Assembly (NCBI GenBank): GCA_021613375.1
Contig: CM038704.1
Location: forward strand, 32,922,582 to 32,986,581
DNA: 64,000 nt
Source of the DNA: Megaleporinus macrocephalus
Taxonomy: Eukaryota > Chordata > Actinopteri > Characiformes > Anostomidae
Direction of reading: 5' to 3'
Part shown: positions 61,275 through 64,000 of the stretch, in pieces
Layout of the letters: every line of letters begins with the position of its first letter
Position numbering within the stretch: position 1 is the first letter of the stretch
Translations under genes and position numbers: made by a program
The notes under the pieces: generated by a model
What the model was told of the DNA's origin: nothing
The model's input: only the letters and a program-made list of their open reading frames with translations
Database searches by the model: none

Positions 61275-64000
61275 TATAAACGAACTAATGACTCTAAAAC
61301 TATCAATCGAAACATTATACTATTGTATTTCACATTCTGGTGCACTTACTGGTCCTGTAATGCTTGGTGACTTCACCTGGAAGAGTAAATAATTTGTTGT
61401 TGACTTCAGTTGTGTTACCAAAGACTGAGAACATACTTGATCAGCCTTAAGCATATACGAAAAAAAAAGCATATACGAAAAAAAACAACAGTATCAAAAT
61501 GATGGCATGTTAACACCAGTACTTTATTGTTTCTTACAGTGTTTTCCTGTTACAAAACAGCCAAATGTAGCTATAGTTTAAAAAAAAGACTGGAGGACAC
61601 ATTAAGCCCTTCCCACAAGCACAAGAGTTTGGGCTGCAAATCAAACATGATATTTTCTGTCTCAGAGCTTTAACAGATGACACATCCCAAAGACAAAAAA
61701 CCCTTAACACCCTGTCTTACGCACTTGGGGGAGAGAAAGTCCCCCCATTCCAGCAAAGAATTTCACACAACAGTGCAGAGTGTGAGCTTCCGTATCAGAT
61801 CATTAGAGCCATTTTTTGGTAGACAATATTAAAGACTTTAGTCTATATATGCAGTGCTTTCTCAGTAAATAAACTAATATTCTAAACACAGGTGCCATTT
61901 AAGCTGGTGATGATGGGGACATATTCTTGGCATGTTTTAAAATACATGTTTAGACAAATATTTTATGTAAACAATAAAAAAGTAAACTGTCTGCCTTAAA
62001 TATGAGGCAGAAGTCAGAACATATTTCCCTTTAACGCAATGTAACAAACTGTGATGTATTTATAGGTTTTGGGGTAATGTGGTACAAAGTAACAGTTAAC
62101 AGTAATAGTTATGGGAACTGGTCCTGTAAAAACGCTCAGTTCAGAAGAGCATAATTAATTAAGTGTAAGTAATCGTAATTGTACCTAAGTACAGATTTTC
62201 AGTAACTTACTCTACCCATCACTCACTGATACTGTGTCACACAAACTGACATCGGGGCAAGTTTAATATTCAAACTTTTTAGCTAGTTGACACGTTAGAC
62301 ACAACCTTCACGTTACATTTCATTTTAGCCAACAGCGCATAAATTAGCTAAATCAGCTAACGTAGCTAACTGCATTCCTTTACAATCATTAGAGAGACGG
62401 AGAAAGAAAGACCAGCACGGAGTCGAAGCTCAACATGTTCTGCCCAGTTCAAAGCGTCCAGAGTGAAATCTGTTAACGTGAAGTACACGCTGGAAGCTGG
62501 TCATCTGTAGGCGAAATGAGAAGTAACGTAATGTTAACGTTAACAGTATCTTGATACTCGTGGGTGAACTGCTGTTCTTCTCCCTATCGCAAAATCTCTC
62601 CCGAGCGTTTGACTTTCTTCTTCTCCCCCTTCTCTTTACAATGGTGGATTTATATAGACAGTGGGGTAGATAACAACTCTTTAGCTGGTCTTACCGATTA
62701 CAAAATACAACGGGCTCTTTTCAACAAGACGTGACGTGCATGTGAGTCATCTGGGGTGGCACATGGGGTCCAATCAGATTTCAGGGGGGTCCGGTGCCTC
62801 CCGGCCCCTGTTTAAGAGAGCAAAATAAATTATGTTTTATGCATATATTTCCTTTATATAGATTCTGTGTCTGATTGTAATAGGCATGTATATGTGCTAC
62901 CGTCGACAGCTCACTGCCCGCCCTAGAAAATCCATGAGCTGATATTCATGCAGAAACTTCTGTGGGCTTTATATTTTATTCTTTAGATTTCATTAGGAGG
63001 CAGCTGTTTTTGACTCTATTGAGTAGATTCTGAGTTTTAAAAAGCTGTTATTAATTAGTGCAAAGCAGGGACAATGACAAACTTTCTAAATGATTTAGCA
63101 CAATTAGCTATTTATTTCTAAACAAGTTACTGACAAGGACTACTTGATTTTTCTTTGCACCGTCCAGTCGGTACAGATTTGTTTGTTTGGGTTTAAAGAG
63201 TAAATATATAATATAAACATACTGAGTTCTAAGTAACATAATCCCTTTACAGTGACATAATCAATAATCTGTAATTAATTGCTCTTTTTGAGTATAACGA
63301 CAATGCTGGTGCAGTTATGTTGCAAAAATCTGAATTTAGTTGACATAAAAAGTAATTACCAGTTAAAGTAATTTTGTTTATTAAAACATATATCAATTAT
63401 GCCATATATGGAAATATAATTTAAGTCCAATAAAATCAGTTTCCAGTCAGACAATTTACTTTTTAAGGTAAACTTGTGAATGTCTCTACTAAGTCACTCT
63501 ACAGTATTAAAATGTCAAGTGTTGTTCTGAATGCTAATACTGTGCACTGACAAACATGAGAGTTACTGTAGGTATGACAACAGTGATTGTAGTAAATGTT
63601 ATGTTTTTTTCCTCCTGACCAGTTGTACATGCAGTGGGTGAGCACTTCTAATAGCAGATAAAAACAAATGTATCTATTCAGTAAGTTTTACAATTGAAAT
63701 CATGACTGTGTTATATACATAAAACCTATGAGCCTCTATGAACTTAACATTACAGTGAGGAAACATAAAATGTATAGCTTCACAATAGGTTGAGACACAA
63801 AAGAACTACATTTGGTCTCTCAAAGACAAATGGTTTAAAGTTTTTTTTTAATAATGTAATTGGGCTCTATACGGGTAAAAGTGTTCCAAGAACCTTTACA
63901 TCATGTGGTGTTTTTTGTTTATTTCAAAAAGCCTCTCACAACACTTACTTAAAGAATCAGCAATTATAGAAAAGGTCAAACATTTTTGGCACCTTATTTT
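61275..64000. other. Intergenic to right edge, no gene seen
   Basis: 2.7 kb without a supported exon. A G/C-rich patch at 62,750-62,815 (GGGGTGGCACATGGGGTCCA ... CCCGGCCCCTG) looks like a transposon terminus, but no partner end was found. The rest is AT-rich. Confidence 0.4.

Noticed and set aside
62560..62660. Possible promoter with pyrimidine-rich tract and ATG near 62,641
   Set aside because: No downstream exon or CpG-rich core could be supported; the adjacent GC patch looks like a transposon end.

Overview
The window comes from a ray-finned (teleost) fish nuclear genome. The evidence is vertebrate spliced genes with GT-AG (and two GC-AG) introns, AT-rich introns, and a typical fish transposon mix: Tx1/L1-type LINE, DIRS-type tyrosine-recombinase retrotransposon, L2/Rex1-like LINE pieces, Tc1/mariner copies, hAT-like non-autonomous elements and MITEs. 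I cannot name the species. Nothing prokaryotic or CRISPR-like is present.

Positions 1-46,060 (minus strand) hold the 5' half of szt2, the very large scaffold subunit of the KICSTOR complex, which restrains mTORC1 at the lysosome. I resolved 37 consecutive coding exons totalling 5,550 nt (1,850 codons). Splice phases are compatible at every junction and no stop interrupts the frame. The gene runs off the left edge in exon 37. Its introns hold nearly all the mobile DNA in this half: a near full-length LINE (7.5-12.6 kb), a DIRS-like element (32.5-36.9 kb), two elements with clear terminal repeats and target duplications (23.5-24.9 and 28.9-30.8 kb), a MITE carrying two back-to-back hairpins (31.2-31.6 kb), and degenerate minisatellites.

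Positions 46,061-46,824 are a 764-bp divergent promoter region. To its right, med8 (Mediator head subunit) runs on the plus strand from 46,825 to 49,773 in seven exons encoding 269 residues. The head-to-head szt2/med8 pair matches the arrangement I know from mammals.

Positions 49.9-64 kb are mostly non-coding: two decayed Tc1/mariner copies (50.4-51.6 and about 60.2-61.3 kb), two long (TA)n tracts, MITE-like repeats, a 36-bp perfect inverted repeat (55.8-56.2 kb), and several short coding-like segments at 51.8-54.7 kb. Two of these segments could be spliced in frame to med8 as an alternative 3' end; others are open on the minus strand and may be terminal exons of an unidentified gene. I saw no convincing undescribed biological system. 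The most unusual items are the paired hairpins, the two GC-AG introns in szt2, the possible alternative med8 tail and the 39-bp hairpin in med8 intron 1.
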